Source: CAZTHK01 sp964613215
GTDB lineage: Bacteria; Krumholzibacteriota; Krumholzibacteriia; Krumholzibacteriales; CAZTHK01
Assembly: GCA_964613215.1 (NCBI GenBank)
Contig: CAZTHK010000007.1
Span: forward strand, 86,253 to 150,252
Length of the DNA stretch: 64,000 nucleotides
Direction of reading: 5' to 3'
The notes beneath the pieces were generated by a model, which was not told the DNA's origin, ran no database searches, and saw only the letters and a program-made list of their open reading frames with translations. A program made the position numbers and the translations under genes. Below, piece by piece: positions 54,815 to 64,000 of the stretch (the stretch's first letter is position 1; each line of letters starts with the position of its first letter).

Positions 54815-57800
54815 TTAACTTCTATCTGGTCCTTCAGGGCGGTCCACCTCCCGGGGGGGATTCTCCCTCAACTTTTCCATTAGTACCTCTACTGCCTTCT
54901 CGATCATGGGCTCCCTCCCCTCCTGTATAAGGGCGGGATCGTCAAATACATATATATCCGGATCCACTCCCACCGCCTCCACATCCCACTCCCCCTCTAT
55001 ATTGACATAGGCGAACCCGGGTACAGCCATCCCGCCGCCATCCACAAAACGGGGAGAATAACCATAACCGATGAGACCACCCCAGGTAGTCTCTCCGATC
55101 AGGGGACCCAGGCCTGCCTTCCTGAAGTATGCCGGGAAGGCATCACCTCCTGAGGAAGAAAGGCCGTTTATCAACATCGCCTTGGGGCCCTGGTTAACCG
55201 GGAAAGGGGTGGTGGTCAGCTCACCATGCCTTCTGGCCCAGTAGTTGTAAACCTTTCTGTCCATAATCTCCACCATCCGGTAGGGTGAATGACCTCCCCC
55301 GTTGTAACGCTCGTCTATTATCAACGCATCCTTGTCCATCATAGGCTGGAAGTACTTGAAGAATTCCCTGAATCCATGGTAATGAGTATTGGGCACATGG
55401 ATATAACCGATCCTTCCATTGGACAATTCCCCGGTAATCCTGCGGTTCTCCTCCACCCAGTCCATGTAAAACAGATTCAGTTCCGACTCTACCGGCACCA
55501 CCGTTATCTCCCGGGCACCCTTGCTGGAAGCCCGGTCATTTATCTCCAGTTCAATCTGGACGTCTACCTTATTCTCCAGATACTGGTAAGGACTTTCATC
55601 CGTCCCTACCTTATGCCCGTCGATGGATATCAGGTAATCCCCCTCCTCCACATTCAGACCGGGAGCGGTCAGGGGAGACCTGATGCTCTCATGCCAGTTT
55701 TCCCCCCGGTATATCTTGGTTATCCGGTAGTAATCACCATCCGCAGTGAATTCACATCCCAGTAATCCCACCGGTACCCTTTCAACATCAGGTTCATCGC
55801 CTGAGAAAACGTAACAGTGTCCTGCATTCAGCTCGCCGATCAGTTCTCCTATGATATAATCCAGATCGGTTCTGTGAGCCAGATGGGGAAGCAGAACCCG
55901 GTACCTCTCCCCCATCTTCTTCCAATCCACCCCGTGAAGATCGGAATCGTAGAACCAGTCCCGCATTATCCTCCAGGCATCACTGTAAATCTGCTTCCAT
56001 TCGGACATCGGTTCTATCCTCATCTCCATATTCTCCAGGTCCAGTTTTCCGGTTCCGTAGTCCTGGTCCGGAGCCAGCTTGGCCACCGCATAATCATCAC
56101 TGCCCGCCAATTTATATATGAACTTCTTTCCATCCTGAGCCAGCTGGTACTGCCTTACCTTCTCCATAATCAACTTCGATTCTCTCTTCTTGAGATCGAA
56201 CCGCTTGAATGAATGCTCACCTCCCTTGTCCACAAAGATGTATACCACTCCGCTCTCCACAGCACTCAAGCCGTAGTAACGGTGATGAGGCCCGGGTATG
56301 GCGATAACCCGTTCACTGAATCCCTCAGCATCTATGGCTTCTATCTTTATCTCTTCCTTCTCCCTGTCCTCTTCTCCATTCCTCTTATCCCCACCGGTGT
56401 CCTCTCCCTCCTGATTCTCCCGGTCATTAAGGGGTTTCAAAGGGGAAGGGGTATCCCTGGACAGGGTTCCTATATATACCCGGTCATCCCATTCTCTCTC
56501 ACGGTATACAAAATCCCTGGCTGATACGAAGTAGAGATACTTCCCATCCAGCGAAAATACCGGTTCCCGGTCATTGGTTATACCGGTAGTCAGCCTAACA
56601 GCCTCCTCATCCTCCAGGGAGTATACCCATATGGAGGAGATACGGTTCTGGTCATTCCTGGTGTAGCACACCCATCTGCTGTCAGGGGAAAAGCCAATCC
56701 CTCCGATAGAACCATAATTACTCTGATCCGCTACCTTACGGTCACCGCTCTCTACATCCAGTATCCACAACCTGTGCTTCTTATCGGTGAATGCCATCTT
56801 CCTGCTGTCCGGCGCCCAGATGTAGCCGGTAATCCAGGAACCGGTATCACTGGTAAGTTTTCCGGGCTCCCCTCCCCAACGGGGCGGCTGGATCCAGATC
56901 TCATATTCTCCAGACTTCTCCGAGAGATAAGAGATGTACTTTCCGTCCGGCGACCATTTCACATTCATCTCCCGGAGTCCGCCACTCCTGGTAATATTCT
57001 CTATCACTCCATTCTCTGCGGGAACGGTAAATATATCCCCCCTGGCTCCGAATACAGCCCTCACTGCGGAGGGGGAGACAGAGTAACTCTGTATATTCTC
57101 CTTAACATTCCTGTACACCGGCCTGAGAAACGGTTTGTCGCAATTAAGGGTTATATCTATCCGGGTGGTGGTAGCTGAACCGGTATCGTAATAATAGAGA
57201 TAACCACCATTCTCGAAAATTATCCGTCCCCCCCCCCGGGCAGGCCATAGGCAGTCATACTCCCTGAAATCAGTAACCCTGGCAATTTCACCGGAATTGG
57301 GGTCATACCTGTAGAGATTAAGCTTTCTCTCGCGGTCGGAGGTAAAATAGATATATTCCCCCTCCCACATGGGAAAATTATCCGTACCGGCGAAATCGGT
57401 AATCCTTTTGACTTCATCCTTCTTCAGGTTATATGTGAATACATCCTGAGCACGTCCGGCCCGGTACCTCTTCCAGGTTCTGAATTCGCGGGATTTAATA
57501 TTATAGGCAATACTGTTTCCGTCCGGAGAAAAAGTGGCCGGTCCCCCCTCCGGTATCTGAAGTTCCTCCTCCATACCGGGACAGGAAGGATCTATCAGGT
57601 AATATTTACCCACTCTCTTGCCGAATGGAGTACGATTACACCTTACCAGTATCTTTCTGCTATCGGGGGTCCAGTCCAGAACCATATAATCATATCCGCC
57701 CCTTGGCGGCATCTCCCCCACATCCGGATAGTAGGTCAGCCTCCGGGGCACCCCTCCCTGATAGGGAACCACATATACCTGCCTGGTTCCGGCATATTCA

Positions 57801-58063
57801 CCGGAAAAGGCGATCCACTTTCCATCCGGCGATATTTTAGGGAAGATCTCCAGCCCCTCGGGAAAGGAAGTGATCCTTCTGGCCTCCCCCCCGCCTGCAG
57901 GAACTGTCCAGATATCCCCTGCGTAAACAAAAGCCACCCTGTCCCCCATAATGGAGGGGTATCTCAACAACCTGGCCTGATCAACGGCTGACACCTCTGC
58001 TGAGAGCCAGGCGGTAAGAGAAACCATCACAATTATGAATACCCCGGCAGAAAATCTTCTCAT
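54815..58063 (-). CDS. Tricorn-like protease (beta-propellers, PDZ, S41)
   Basis: A 1,082-residue protein with a signal peptide (1-25). Two WD/TolB-like propellers span about 30-600 ('FPKISPDGKWIAFSGEYAGTRQVYV', 'IWAPDSRKMAFTDKKHRLWIL'). A charged insert follows (about 530-560), then a helical C1 domain (about 690-760), a PDZ domain (about 770-850) and the S41 peptidase domain. The nucleophile is in 'INGLSSSGGDAFPAYF', with 'IDERYNGGGHSPY' before it. Archaeal Tricorn degrades oligopeptides in the cytoplasm; the signal peptide places this one outside. AGGAGG precedes the ATG. Confidence 0.92.
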   Translation of the reverse strand: MRRFSAGVFIIVMVSLTAWLSAEVSAVDQARLLRYPSIMGDRVAFVYAGDIWTVPAGGGEARRITSFPEGLEIFPKISPDGKWIAFSGEYAGTRQVYVVPYQGGVPRRLTYYPDVGEMPPRGGYDYMVLDWTPDSRKILVRCNRTPFGKRVGKYYLIDPSCPGMEEELQIPEGGPATFSPDGNSIAYNIKSREFRTWKRYRAGRAQDVFTYNLKKDEVKRITDFAGTDNFPMWEGEYIYFTSDRERKLNLYRYDPNSGEIARVTDFREYDCLWPARGGGRIIFENGGYLYYYDTGSATTTRIDITLNCDKPFLRPVYRNVKENIQSYSVSPSAVRAVFGARGDIFTVPAENGVIENITRSGGLREMNVKWSPDGKYISYLSEKSGEYEIWIQPPRWGGEPGKLTSDTGSWITGYIWAPDSRKMAFTDKKHRLWILDVESGDRKVADQSNYGSIGGIGFSPDSRWVCYTRNDQNRISSIWVYSLEDEEAVRLTTGITNDREPVFSLDGKYLYFVSARDFVYREREWDDRVYIGTLSRDTPSPLKPLNDRENQEGEDTGGDKRNGEEDREKEEIKIEAIDAEGFSERVIAIPGPHHRYYGLSAVESGVVYIFVDKGGEHSFKRFDLKKRESKLIMEKVRQYQLAQDGKKFIYKLAGSDDYAVAKLAPDQDYGTGKLDLENMEMRIEPMSEWKQIYSDAWRIMRDWFYDSDLHGVDWKKMGERYRVLLPHLAHRTDLDYIIGELIGELNAGHCYVFSGDEPDVERVPVGLLGCEFTADGDYYRITKIYRGENWHESIRSPLTAPGLNVEEGDYLISIDGHKVGTDESPYQYLENKVDVQIELEINDRASSKGAREITVVPVESELNLFYMDWVEENRRITGELSNGRIGYIHVPNTHYHGFREFFKYFQPMMDKDALIIDERYNGGGHSPYRMVEIMDRKVYNYWARRHGELTTTPFPVNQGPKAMLINGLSSSGGDAFPAYFRKAGLGPLIGETTWGGLIGYGYSPRFVDGGGMAVPGFAYVNIEGEWDVEAVGVDPDIYVFDDPALIQEGREPMIEKAVEVLMEKLRENPPREVDRPEGPDRS

Positions 58064-58275
58064 GGTTACCTCCTGTGTTTTAAAATGGCTATGATATTTA
58101 ACCGGGATAGATTATCAGAATTGACTCACCGGGTCGAGCAAATTTCGGGGTAAGTTGAAAATAATAATTACTTATAATGTATTTTATATATTATCAGCAA
58201 ATAATATTATTGAAAATCGCACCTTGTATCCTTTGCTGAAATCAACTTTAAGATCGTTATCGATAATCTTCCCGT

Positions 58276-60060
58276 TCACTTCAGAACAGCCAGACCTCTC
58301 CTTAACCATCTCCGGAGCACCACACCCGATACAACCGACAGCCCCAACAGCAGAACGGCGGGAGTAAATTCCCCCATAATCAATTTTCCCAGGCCTATTA
58401 ATATGGAATTTATCAACATCATCCCGGAGACGATACATATAAAGGTACCCCTGCCCGATCCCTTCCTGTTAAGGCCGGGCATGATTCTCTCAAAACGCTT
58501 CCATCCCGGCCCCCCGGGATGAACCCTCCGGTAGAATTCAGACAGCTTCTTCTCCCCCACCGGCCGGGTAAGCAGGGTTACCATTATCCATACCGGCAGG
58601 GATATCATAACGGTAAGAGCAGTGGAATATGGAAAGTCGAGCAGGGCGCTTTCACCTAACCGGGGGTTCCGGGAAAGGACAGTAAAGATGAAAGTGCAGA
58701 CCAGAGCCGTAATCATGGCCGCTATCTCCGACCAGGCATTCACCCTCCACCAGTACCACCTGCCTATGTAGACCGAACCTATTCCCGCAGTCACCGATAT
58801 AATCAGCTTCCAGGCGAAGGATATATCGTCCACCGCAAAGGAAGCCACAGCACCCAGAACTGCCAGAACCACTACAGTTATTCTGGCTGACTGAAGATAC
58901 TCTCTGTCCGTCCGGTTCTTCCAGATAAAACGGCGGTACATGTCATTTACCAGCAGTGAACTTCCCCAGTTCAGCTGGGTATCTATGGTGGACATGAAAG
59001 CGGCGAAGAAGGAGGCCAGAGCCAGACCGAATATACCCGGAGGAAGAACCTCCCTCATCATAAGGGGGTAGTATGTTTCCAGATCATCCACCGGTCCCAT
59101 CATGGCCATCCCGCACAGGCCCACCACGATCCAGGGCCATGGCCGCAGGCAGATATGAGCGATACTGTACCACAAATAACCGAATACCGAATGCCTTTCA
59201 TCTCTGGCGGCAAAGAGCCGTTGTGCCAGGTATCCTCCTCCGTCTATGGTGTAGGAGGCCCACCATACCACCATAATCAGTATAAGGAATTCGGTGAAGG
59301 GATTGGCTCCTGTCAAAGCATCCGGCTCCGGAATAATGCGGAGTATACGCTCCGGGGAGAATCCCGATGCAGCCAGCCTGGTTTTTATTTCCTCCAGTCC
59401 TCCAATCCTGATAAAAGCAGCCACAGCCAGATAAACAGACCCACCCATAGCCAGGATAAACTGAAGCAGGTCGGTGAAGACAACACCCCACAATCCTGAC
59501 ATCACCGTATATGCCACTGCTATAATGAACAACGTCAGTACGGTGAAAACTTGAGCATCCACACCCATAATGACAGTGCCGCTTTCCCACCCCATCACGG
59601 TCATAACTATCTTGGCCATTGCCTTCATAACCCAGGCGATTACCAGCACATTCTGAAAGCATCCAAACCAGATAGAGCGGTAGCCCCTGAGCGCTGCAGC
59701 CGGCTTTCCATCGTATCTGAGCTCGATAAGTTCGGCATCTGTGGTGATACCTGCCCGGCGCCACAGACCGGCAAAGAGAAATACGGTAACCATCCCCCCT
59801 ATACCCCACTGCCACCACAACCAGTTCTTGAATATTCCTCCCCGGGCCACCAATCCCGATACCACCAGGGGGGTATCCGCCGCGAATGTAGTAGCCACCA
59901 TTGAGGTACCGATAATCCACCAGGGAAGTGAGCGTCCGGAGATAAAAAAATCCCGGGTGCTGCGGGAACCCCTTCCGGAGAGAAAAATTCCAATCCCGAA
60001 GACCACCAAAAGATATATCCCGATAACAATCAGGTCAGCATTTCCGATAAACTGATCCAT
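58276..60060 (-). CDS. sodium:solute symporter family transporter
   Basis: A 594-residue inner-membrane protein with about 13-14 helices of the SSS (LeuT-fold) family. Early helices show 'NADLIVIGIYLLVVFGIGIF', 'FFISGRSLPWWIIGTSMVATTFAADTPLVVSGLV' (the sodium-site helix 1 region) and later 'ASFFAAFMSTIDTQLNWGSSLLVND', a family hallmark. The substrate cannot be told; neighbouring secreted peptidases suggest peptides or amino acids (inference). The ATG at 60060 has GGGAG 3 bases upstream; the frame is open to 60117. It lies 212 bases before the Tricorn-like gene. Confidence 0.92.
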   Translation of the reverse strand: MDQFIGNADLIVIGIYLLVVFGIGIFLSGRGSRSTRDFFISGRSLPWWIIGTSMVATTFAADTPLVVSGLVARGGIFKNWLWWQWGIGGMVTVFLFAGLWRRAGITTDAELIELRYDGKPAAALRGYRSIWFGCFQNVLVIAWVMKAMAKIVMTVMGWESGTVIMGVDAQVFTVLTLFIIAVAYTVMSGLWGVVFTDLLQFILAMGGSVYLAVAAFIRIGGLEEIKTRLAASGFSPERILRIIPEPDALTGANPFTEFLILIMVVWWASYTIDGGGYLAQRLFAARDERHSVFGYLWYSIAHICLRPWPWIVVGLCGMAMMGPVDDLETYYPLMMREVLPPGIFGLALASFFAAFMSTIDTQLNWGSSLLVNDMYRRFIWKNRTDREYLQSARITVVVLAVLGAVASFAVDDISFAWKLIISVTAGIGSVYIGRWYWWRVNAWSEIAAMITALVCTFIFTVLSRNPRLGESALLDFPYSTALTVMISLPVWIMVTLLTRPVGEKKLSEFYRRVHPGGPGWKRFERIMPGLNRKGSGRGTFICIVSGMMLINSILIGLGKLIMGEFTPAVLLLGLSVVSGVVLRRWLRRGLAVLK

Positions 60061-60441
60061 ACTCTCCCATCTGCTATCTCTTCCAACTGGATATCCGGCA
60101 TGTACCGTAAAGGTCAATTTGTCAGGGTTGGAATCCCCGACCTTACCGAATCGGCTCCTTCATTGCTAGTATCCCCCCGGTGACTACTCCGGTGAGCTGA
60201 CCACATCTGATATTGCCAGTCTTGATATCAGGTGGATTATAGAATCTGCAGGTATTAAAATCAAAGATTCTTACTGATAAAAAGAGAGGCGCTCCGGGCT
60301 GGAGCGCCTCAACAGTGAACTTCTGCCGCAAAAATATATGCAGGCGGGTTCCTGTTACAGAATCCCGGCCTTCCTCCGCACCTTCAGGGGAAGTTCCCGA
60401 TCATCCACCTGCACGGGCGGGAAGTTATGACCTGCAGGCCA
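60061..60441. other. intergenic region between beta-barrel and symporter genes
   Basis: About 380 bases. It holds the terminator at 60279-60310. The 130 bases between the beta-barrel stop and this terminator, and the 200 bases from it to the symporter, show no gene. TTGACC at 60117-60112 (minus) has no good -10 partner. Confidence 0.5.
60279..60310 (-). terminator. intrinsic terminator after the beta-barrel gene
   Basis: A perfect 10-bp G+C-rich stem (60286-60295 with 60301-60310, five-base loop) is followed on the minus strand by TCTTTTTAT. It probably ends the ktrB-ktrA-barrel transcript. Confidence 0.85.
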
Positions 60442-61227
60442 TCAGAATCCTACACTCAATCCCACATAGAAACCGAAACCGCTCAGATCCAGTGAACCCT
60501 CGCCATAATTATCCGGATTATCCTTAGATTCCGGGCCGAATACAACATCCCCGTCATCCTCCTCCTGATAGACCAGTATTACATCCTCTTTTTCACCCTC
60601 GGAATCCTCTGCAGTTCCTTCGAATCCTTTTATATCCGCCCATCGTCCCCTCACTCCCACCTCCAGGCCGATCAGAGGGGTAAACGAGAATTTCATTCCG
60701 GCTCCGCCGTGCAGACCGAAGCCGGTCTTCTCCAGCTCGGCGGTGTAGCCGTACGAATCCCCTCCTTCCGAAAAGGACTGATCGAATTCCATCCGGGCCA
60801 TGTAAAGCCCCGCTCCCGCGTAGAGATAGGGTTCTGCAAAGGGTATGGGGGGATTAACATAGCCGGTAAGCATAAGGGGGTATACCTTTATATTATGATC
60901 CAGGCTCAGTGAAGTACTTCCTTCCTCCAGGGAAAAATCCGACTTTCCGTAGATATACCCGGCACTAAATCCAGTGCTCAAAAGCGGCAGCAGAGAGATC
61001 TTCACCTCTCCGTTTATCTCCGGAACCCAGTGTATGTTCCCTATCTCTTCACTTACCCCCAGGTTAGCCAGGTCATCGTTAAGATTATCAGCGAAATTGT
61101 TAAAGTGGTCGTAGGCGATGTAATCCATCCCCCCCATCAATCTGAATTCCACACCGGCACCGGCATTCGAACCGGCCAGCAGAACTATCACCAAACACAT
61201 CACCGGCAGGGCTAAAGTCTTTCTCAT
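60442..61227 (-). CDS. outer-membrane beta-barrel protein
   Basis: A 261-residue protein with signal peptide ('ALPVMCLVIVLLAGSNAGAG'). Alternating hydrophobic strands rich in Gly and aromatic residues ('PYLYAGAGLYMARMEF', 'GFGLHGGAGMKFSFTPLIGLEVGVRGRW') end in 'GFGFYVGLSVGF', an OmpW/OmpA-like small barrel of eight or so strands. An acidic extracellular loop lies near residues 215-240. GGAGG is 4 bases before the ATG at 61227; the frame is open to 61281. It lies 64 bases after ktrA. Function unknown. Confidence 0.82.
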   Translation of the reverse strand: MRKTLALPVMCLVIVLLAGSNAGAGVEFRLMGGMDYIAYDHFNNFADNLNDDLANLGVSEEIGNIHWVPEINGEVKISLLPLLSTGFSAGYIYGKSDFSLEEGSTSLSLDHNIKVYPLMLTGYVNPPIPFAEPYLYAGAGLYMARMEFDQSFSEGGDSYGYTAELEKTGFGLHGGAGMKFSFTPLIGLEVGVRGRWADIKGFEGTAEDSEGEKEDVILVYQEEDDGDVVFGPESKDNPDNYGEGSLDLSGFGFYVGLSVGF

Positions 61228-61291
61228 AATTCCTCCCTCTTGATACAGCCGGATCCACAACCGGGGGGCTCTCCCCCGCAATGGACTCCTT

Positions 61292-61960
61292 TTACTTCTC
61301 TTCCTTGAGTTCTCTCAGCTTTCTTATATTCTCGCTAAGGCCAATCACAATGAGGATGTCACTGTCCTTTATAACAAAATCCGCGGATGGCACAAGGATA
61401 AAATTACCCGGAACAAGCTCTTTTATGCCTATTACATTGATATTATATTCAGTTCTCAGCTGCAACTCCGCAAGACTCTTGCCAACGAATTCCTCCACCG
61501 GGGCTATTTCAGCCACTATGTAATCACCCGGCATGGAGTAAAACTCCAGAATATCGGGATTGGAGAGGGTGCTGCCCACCTTCTGGGCCATCTCCCTCTC
61601 CGGATGGATCACCTGGGTGGCCCCCACCTTCTCCAGTATCTTCCCATGATCTTCGGTGTTCGCCTTTACTACAATCCTCTCCACATCCATCTCCTTCAGA
61701 TAAAGGGTGATAAGTGTAGCAGCGTTCTCATTTCCTCCCATACTTACCACCACTGCATCCATCTCCTCCAGCCCCAGGGTGGTTACCATATCCTTCTGAG
61801 TAGCATCACCCAGGATGGACTGGGAACAGAAGGGACGAACCTTCTGAATGGCCTCTTCATCCAGATCGATGGCGGTTACATCATGCCCCTCTTCAAACAG
61901 GGTCTTGGTGACATAAAACCCGAAATTCCCCAGTCCGATAACAGCATATTTATCAGCCAT
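61292..61960 (-). CDS. ktrA: potassium uptake gating protein KtrA/TrkA
   Basis: A 222-residue cytoplasmic RCK protein that gates the KtrB pore. The N-terminal Rossmann domain has 'AVIGLGNFGFYVTKTLFEEG' (G-x-G-x-x-G) and the acidic 'VTAIDLDEE' that binds ATP/ADP or NAD(H). The C-terminal RCK_C domain (about 135-215, 'EFVGKSLAELQLRTEYNINVIGI') is the site where c-di-AMP binds in Gram-positive relatives. Single RCK_N/RCK_C units match KtrA rather than the duplicated E. coli TrkA. It follows ktrB after 32 bases. Confidence 0.93.
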   Translation of the reverse strand: MADKYAVIGLGNFGFYVTKTLFEEGHDVTAIDLDEEAIQKVRPFCSQSILGDATQKDMVTTLGLEEMDAVVVSMGGNENAATLITLYLKEMDVERIVVKANTEDHGKILEKVGATQVIHPEREMAQKVGSTLSNPDILEFYSMPGDYIVAEIAPVEEFVGKSLAELQLRTEYNINVIGIKELVPGNFILVPSADFVIKDSDILIVIGLSENIRKLRELKEEK

Positions 61961-61992
61961 TTCCGATCCTTTCTCTCAAAGCCGGCAAGGGT

Positions 61993-63366
61993 CTATCCGA
62001 TCATGACCTTCTCTTCTGCGTATCTGTACAATTTTATAGTCTCCTTCTGGGTTACCACGTATGCCACTGTGAGAAGCCCCACCCGCCCCAGTAACATCAA
62101 TATTATAATCACTATTTTCCCACCGGTGGACAACCCCGGTGTCACCCCCATGGATAGCCCTACAGTTCCAAAGGCCGATACCGCCTCGAACAGGTAGGCC
62201 AGGAAATTAGAACCTCCTCCGGTCACCTCTCCCGTTTCCAGTGCCACCAGCACTATCAGACCTGCCGAAACCACCAGCACCGCCAGTATAAATATAGCCA
62301 GGGTGCGGGAGACGGTATCCTGCGGTATGGTCCGTTTGAACATGCTGACGTGCTTCATCCCGCCCAGTTTACTCTGAAGGATGGCTACCAGCACCGCCAG
62401 TGATGTGGTCTTTATACCCCCGCCACATGATCCCGGGCTGGCTCCCACGAACATCAGCATTATCAGGAAAAAGAGGGTGGCCGGGCCAAGGCTGGAGATG
62501 TCCAGGGTGTTGAATCCGGCTGTCCTGGCGGTTACAGACTGAAAGAGGGAACTTAACATCTTCCCCCCCCAACCCAGTCCACTCATCTGATTGCCTCTTT
62601 CGAACAGTAATATTACCACCGCTCCGGTTATAATCAGAATCAGAGTAGTGGAAACAACCATCCGGGAGTGAAGGGAGAATGCCGACCGCCTACTCCTTCT
62701 CCGGTACCTGAAACGCATGAACAGTTCATATATCACCGGGAACCCCAGTCCCCCGATAATAATCAGAGACATAACCGTCAGATTAAGCAGGATACTGTTG
62801 CGGTACTGCATAAAACTCGAACTGAAAAAGGAGAACCCTGCATTACAGAACGCCGAGATAGAGTGAAACAGGGCAGTAAAGAATGTATTTCCGCCATCCG
62901 GCTGTCCCCTCCAGAAGTAATAAAGCATAATGGTGCCGGCTGCCTCCATAATCACTGTAAATATAAATATTAATTTTATCAGGCTGCGGAAGTTGGGGAC
63001 CGGGGTGGTGGTAAAGCTCTCCATCACAATCCATCTCTGCTTGGTCCCGAATCCCATCCTGAGGAATAGAAACAGCAGAACAGAGAAGGTCATGACACCT
63101 AAGCCGCCCAGCTGTATGAGAATCATGATCACACTCTTGCCGAAGACGGTAAACTGTGCTCCGGTGTCTACCACTATCAAGCCGGTTACACAAACCGCCG
63201 ATGTAGCGGTGAAAAGTGCGTCCACCAGGACCAGAGGCTCCCCGGCAGAAGAGAGGGGAAGCAGCAGGAGGATGGTACCGGTCAGAGCCACCGCAAGGTA
63301 GCTCATTATAACAATGTAACCGGGGGGAATCTTCCTGAGAATCTTTCTTGGCATACTGCTTCCCAT
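61993..63366 (-). CDS. ktrB: potassium transporter KtrB/TrkH family
   Basis: A 457-residue inner-membrane pore with four M1-P-M2 repeats. The selectivity-filter regions are visible: 'TSAVCVTGLIVVDTG', 'SISAFCNAGFSFFS', 'TARTAGFNTLDISSLG' and 'SAFGTVGLSMG'. 'LFVGASPGSCGGGIKTTS' marks the gating loop of M3. Length fits KtrB. Two ATGs (63366, 63354) are possible; the second has GGGAAG 4 bases upstream. First gene of the ktrB-ktrA-barrel unit. Confidence 0.93.
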   Translation of the reverse strand: MGSSMPRKILRKIPPGYIVIMSYLAVALTGTILLLLPLSSAGEPLVLVDALFTATSAVCVTGLIVVDTGAQFTVFGKSVIMILIQLGGLGVMTFSVLLFLFLRMGFGTKQRWIVMESFTTTPVPNFRSLIKLIFIFTVIMEAAGTIMLYYFWRGQPDGGNTFFTALFHSISAFCNAGFSFFSSSFMQYRNSILLNLTVMSLIIIGGLGFPVIYELFMRFRYRRRSRRSAFSLHSRMVVSTTLILIITGAVVILLFERGNQMSGLGWGGKMLSSLFQSVTARTAGFNTLDISSLGPATLFFLIMLMFVGASPGSCGGGIKTTSLAVLVAILQSKLGGMKHVSMFKRTIPQDTVSRTLAIFILAVLVVSAGLIVLVALETGEVTGGGSNFLAYLFEAVSAFGTVGLSMGVTPGLSTGGKIVIIILMLLGRVGLLTVAYVVTQKETIKLYRYAEEKVMIG

Positions 63367-63492
63367 CGAAAATCTATCCTTGACTAACCGGGATTCATAT
63401 CCTGCTCTTCATTCCACAGAACCAATCATTCTTCAAGCTCCAGACATTCTGAGGGCTGAAGGATGAAAATTCAAACAAAAAAGCTCTGTTTT

Positions 63493-64000
63493 TCACCCTG
63501 AGGCACTCACCCTCCATCCACCCCGGAATGGTTTAACCCTCCTGAGCCAGCAATTATATACCTTCAATGATTCGCCCTTCTTCTCATATTTTCTGCTCAG
63601 CAGTTCAATCAGATCCGGCCGGGTAACACTTCCCTCCCCATACCGGTTGTATATCGCCTCACCCAGGGTCTCCCCCAGAGTCCGTATAATTATCTGCCTC
63701 TTCCTGATGGCAAGTCCATGAATACGGGAAAGTTTCGAGGTTATCCTCTGTACTCCTCCGTTCCTGTCCCGCCTGAAATGATATTTGAGCAGTTTAATCA
63801 GCTCCCTGGTTTCCTTCATCGAGTGCCTGGGAAGAGGTTCTCTGACAATTCCAAGGTGATCCATTGTTCTCAGTGCAATGTTATCTTTTGAACAATCCCT
63901 CACCGGAGCCACAATCCTGGAATAGTAGCAGGAAAGCGCCTCCTCCATAACACCTATGAGGCCTTCCCTTGTCAAGGGATAAAATTCTCCTGATAACAAC
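63493..64000 (-). CDS. conserved-looking protein of unknown function (C-terminal part)
   Basis: An open frame of 169 codons enters from the right edge and stops at 63493. No start with a ribosome site is seen, so the N-terminus probably lies outside the window. The sequence is basic and helical ('ITSKLSRIHGLAIRKRQIIIRTLGETLGEAIYN'), with a possible winged-helix-like end. I do not recognise a family. It reads in the same direction as ktrB, 126 bases upstream of it. Confidence 0.6.
   Translation of the reverse strand, partial: LLSGEFYPLTREGLIGVMEEALSCYYSRIVAPVRDCSKDNIALRTMDHLGIVREPLPRHSMKETRELIKLLKYHFRRDRNGGVQRITSKLSRIHGLAIRKRQIIIRTLGETLGEAIYNRYGEGSVTRPDLIELLSRKYEKKGESLKVYNCWLRRVKPFRGGWRVSASG

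Noticed and set aside
58184..58438. 84-codon minus-strand frame near the symporter end
   Set aside because: It overlaps the 3' end of the symporter gene in another frame and shows no coding character.
60143..60331. 62-codon minus-strand frame
   Set aside because: It covers an intrinsic terminator, has no signal or family motif, and no convincing ribosome site.

Overview
The window reads as a stretch of chromosome from an uncultured Gram-negative bacterium of the broad FCB group (Fibrobacteres-Chlorobi-Bacteroidetes and allied candidate phyla). This placement is an inference. It rests on secreted proteins ending in a 'YPNPFNPS'-type FlgD-like/type IX-style C-terminal domain, a PorV/PorQ-type outer-membrane protein, a 287-residue primary sigma factor with no region 1.1 (the Bacteroidetes form), an LpxH-type lipid A enzyme and BamA-like and Tricorn-like proteins. 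Unlike most Bacteroidetes, the genes have strong Shine-Dalgarno sites, often use GTG or TTG starts, and have TTGACA-N17/18-TAnnnT promoters. No transposase, integrase, phage gene or CRISPR array was seen.

Layout. 1-5.5 kb: a minus-strand operon of two related large lipoproteins and a secreted protein cut by the window edge. 5.7-16.6 kb: a housekeeping block phoH-pgpH-ybeY-corC-like-DUF502-mgtE-recO-glyQ-glyS. 16.7-17.7 kb: two small lipoproteins. 17.9-26.7 kb: M23 peptidase, amidase, cdaR, a membrane-anchored PhnD-like protein, VanZ, hisS, aspS and the primary sigma factor. 27.1-33.7 kb: small coiled-coil protein, lpxH (plus strand), PorV-like protein, an M6-like protein that has lost its zinc site, and an FN3 lipoprotein. 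33.7-34.8 kb: 1 kb without a protein gene but with two predicted structured RNAs. 34.8-40.8 kb: two sigma-54 activators, a small secreted protein and a Ppx/GppA protein. 40.9-45.0 kb: rlmN, a secreted HExxH protein and a BamA-like protein. 45.4-49.1 kb: an ECF sigma/anti-sigma operon with DUF4097 and polymer-forming membrane proteins. 49.2-51.2 kb (plus strand): eno, ftsB/divIC-like and initiator tRNA. 51.2-64 kb: CehA-like protein, C1 and Tricorn-type proteases, sodium symporter, beta-barrel, KtrA, KtrB and a partial unknown.

The most unusual region is 32.6-40.8 kb. Two sigma-54-dependent activators lie beside an intergenic stretch in which I read two good -24/-12 promoters. One drives a roughly 137-nt structured RNA with a terminator-like 3' end. 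The other sits directly in front of the FN3 lipoprotein. A third such promoter precedes the secreted HExxH protein at 43 kb. I read this as a local sigma-54 regulon controlling envelope or secreted proteins and a small RNA. A second theme is cyclic-di-AMP and ion homeostasis: PgpH, CdaR, KtrAB and MgtE all occur here, but the cyclase CdaA does not.
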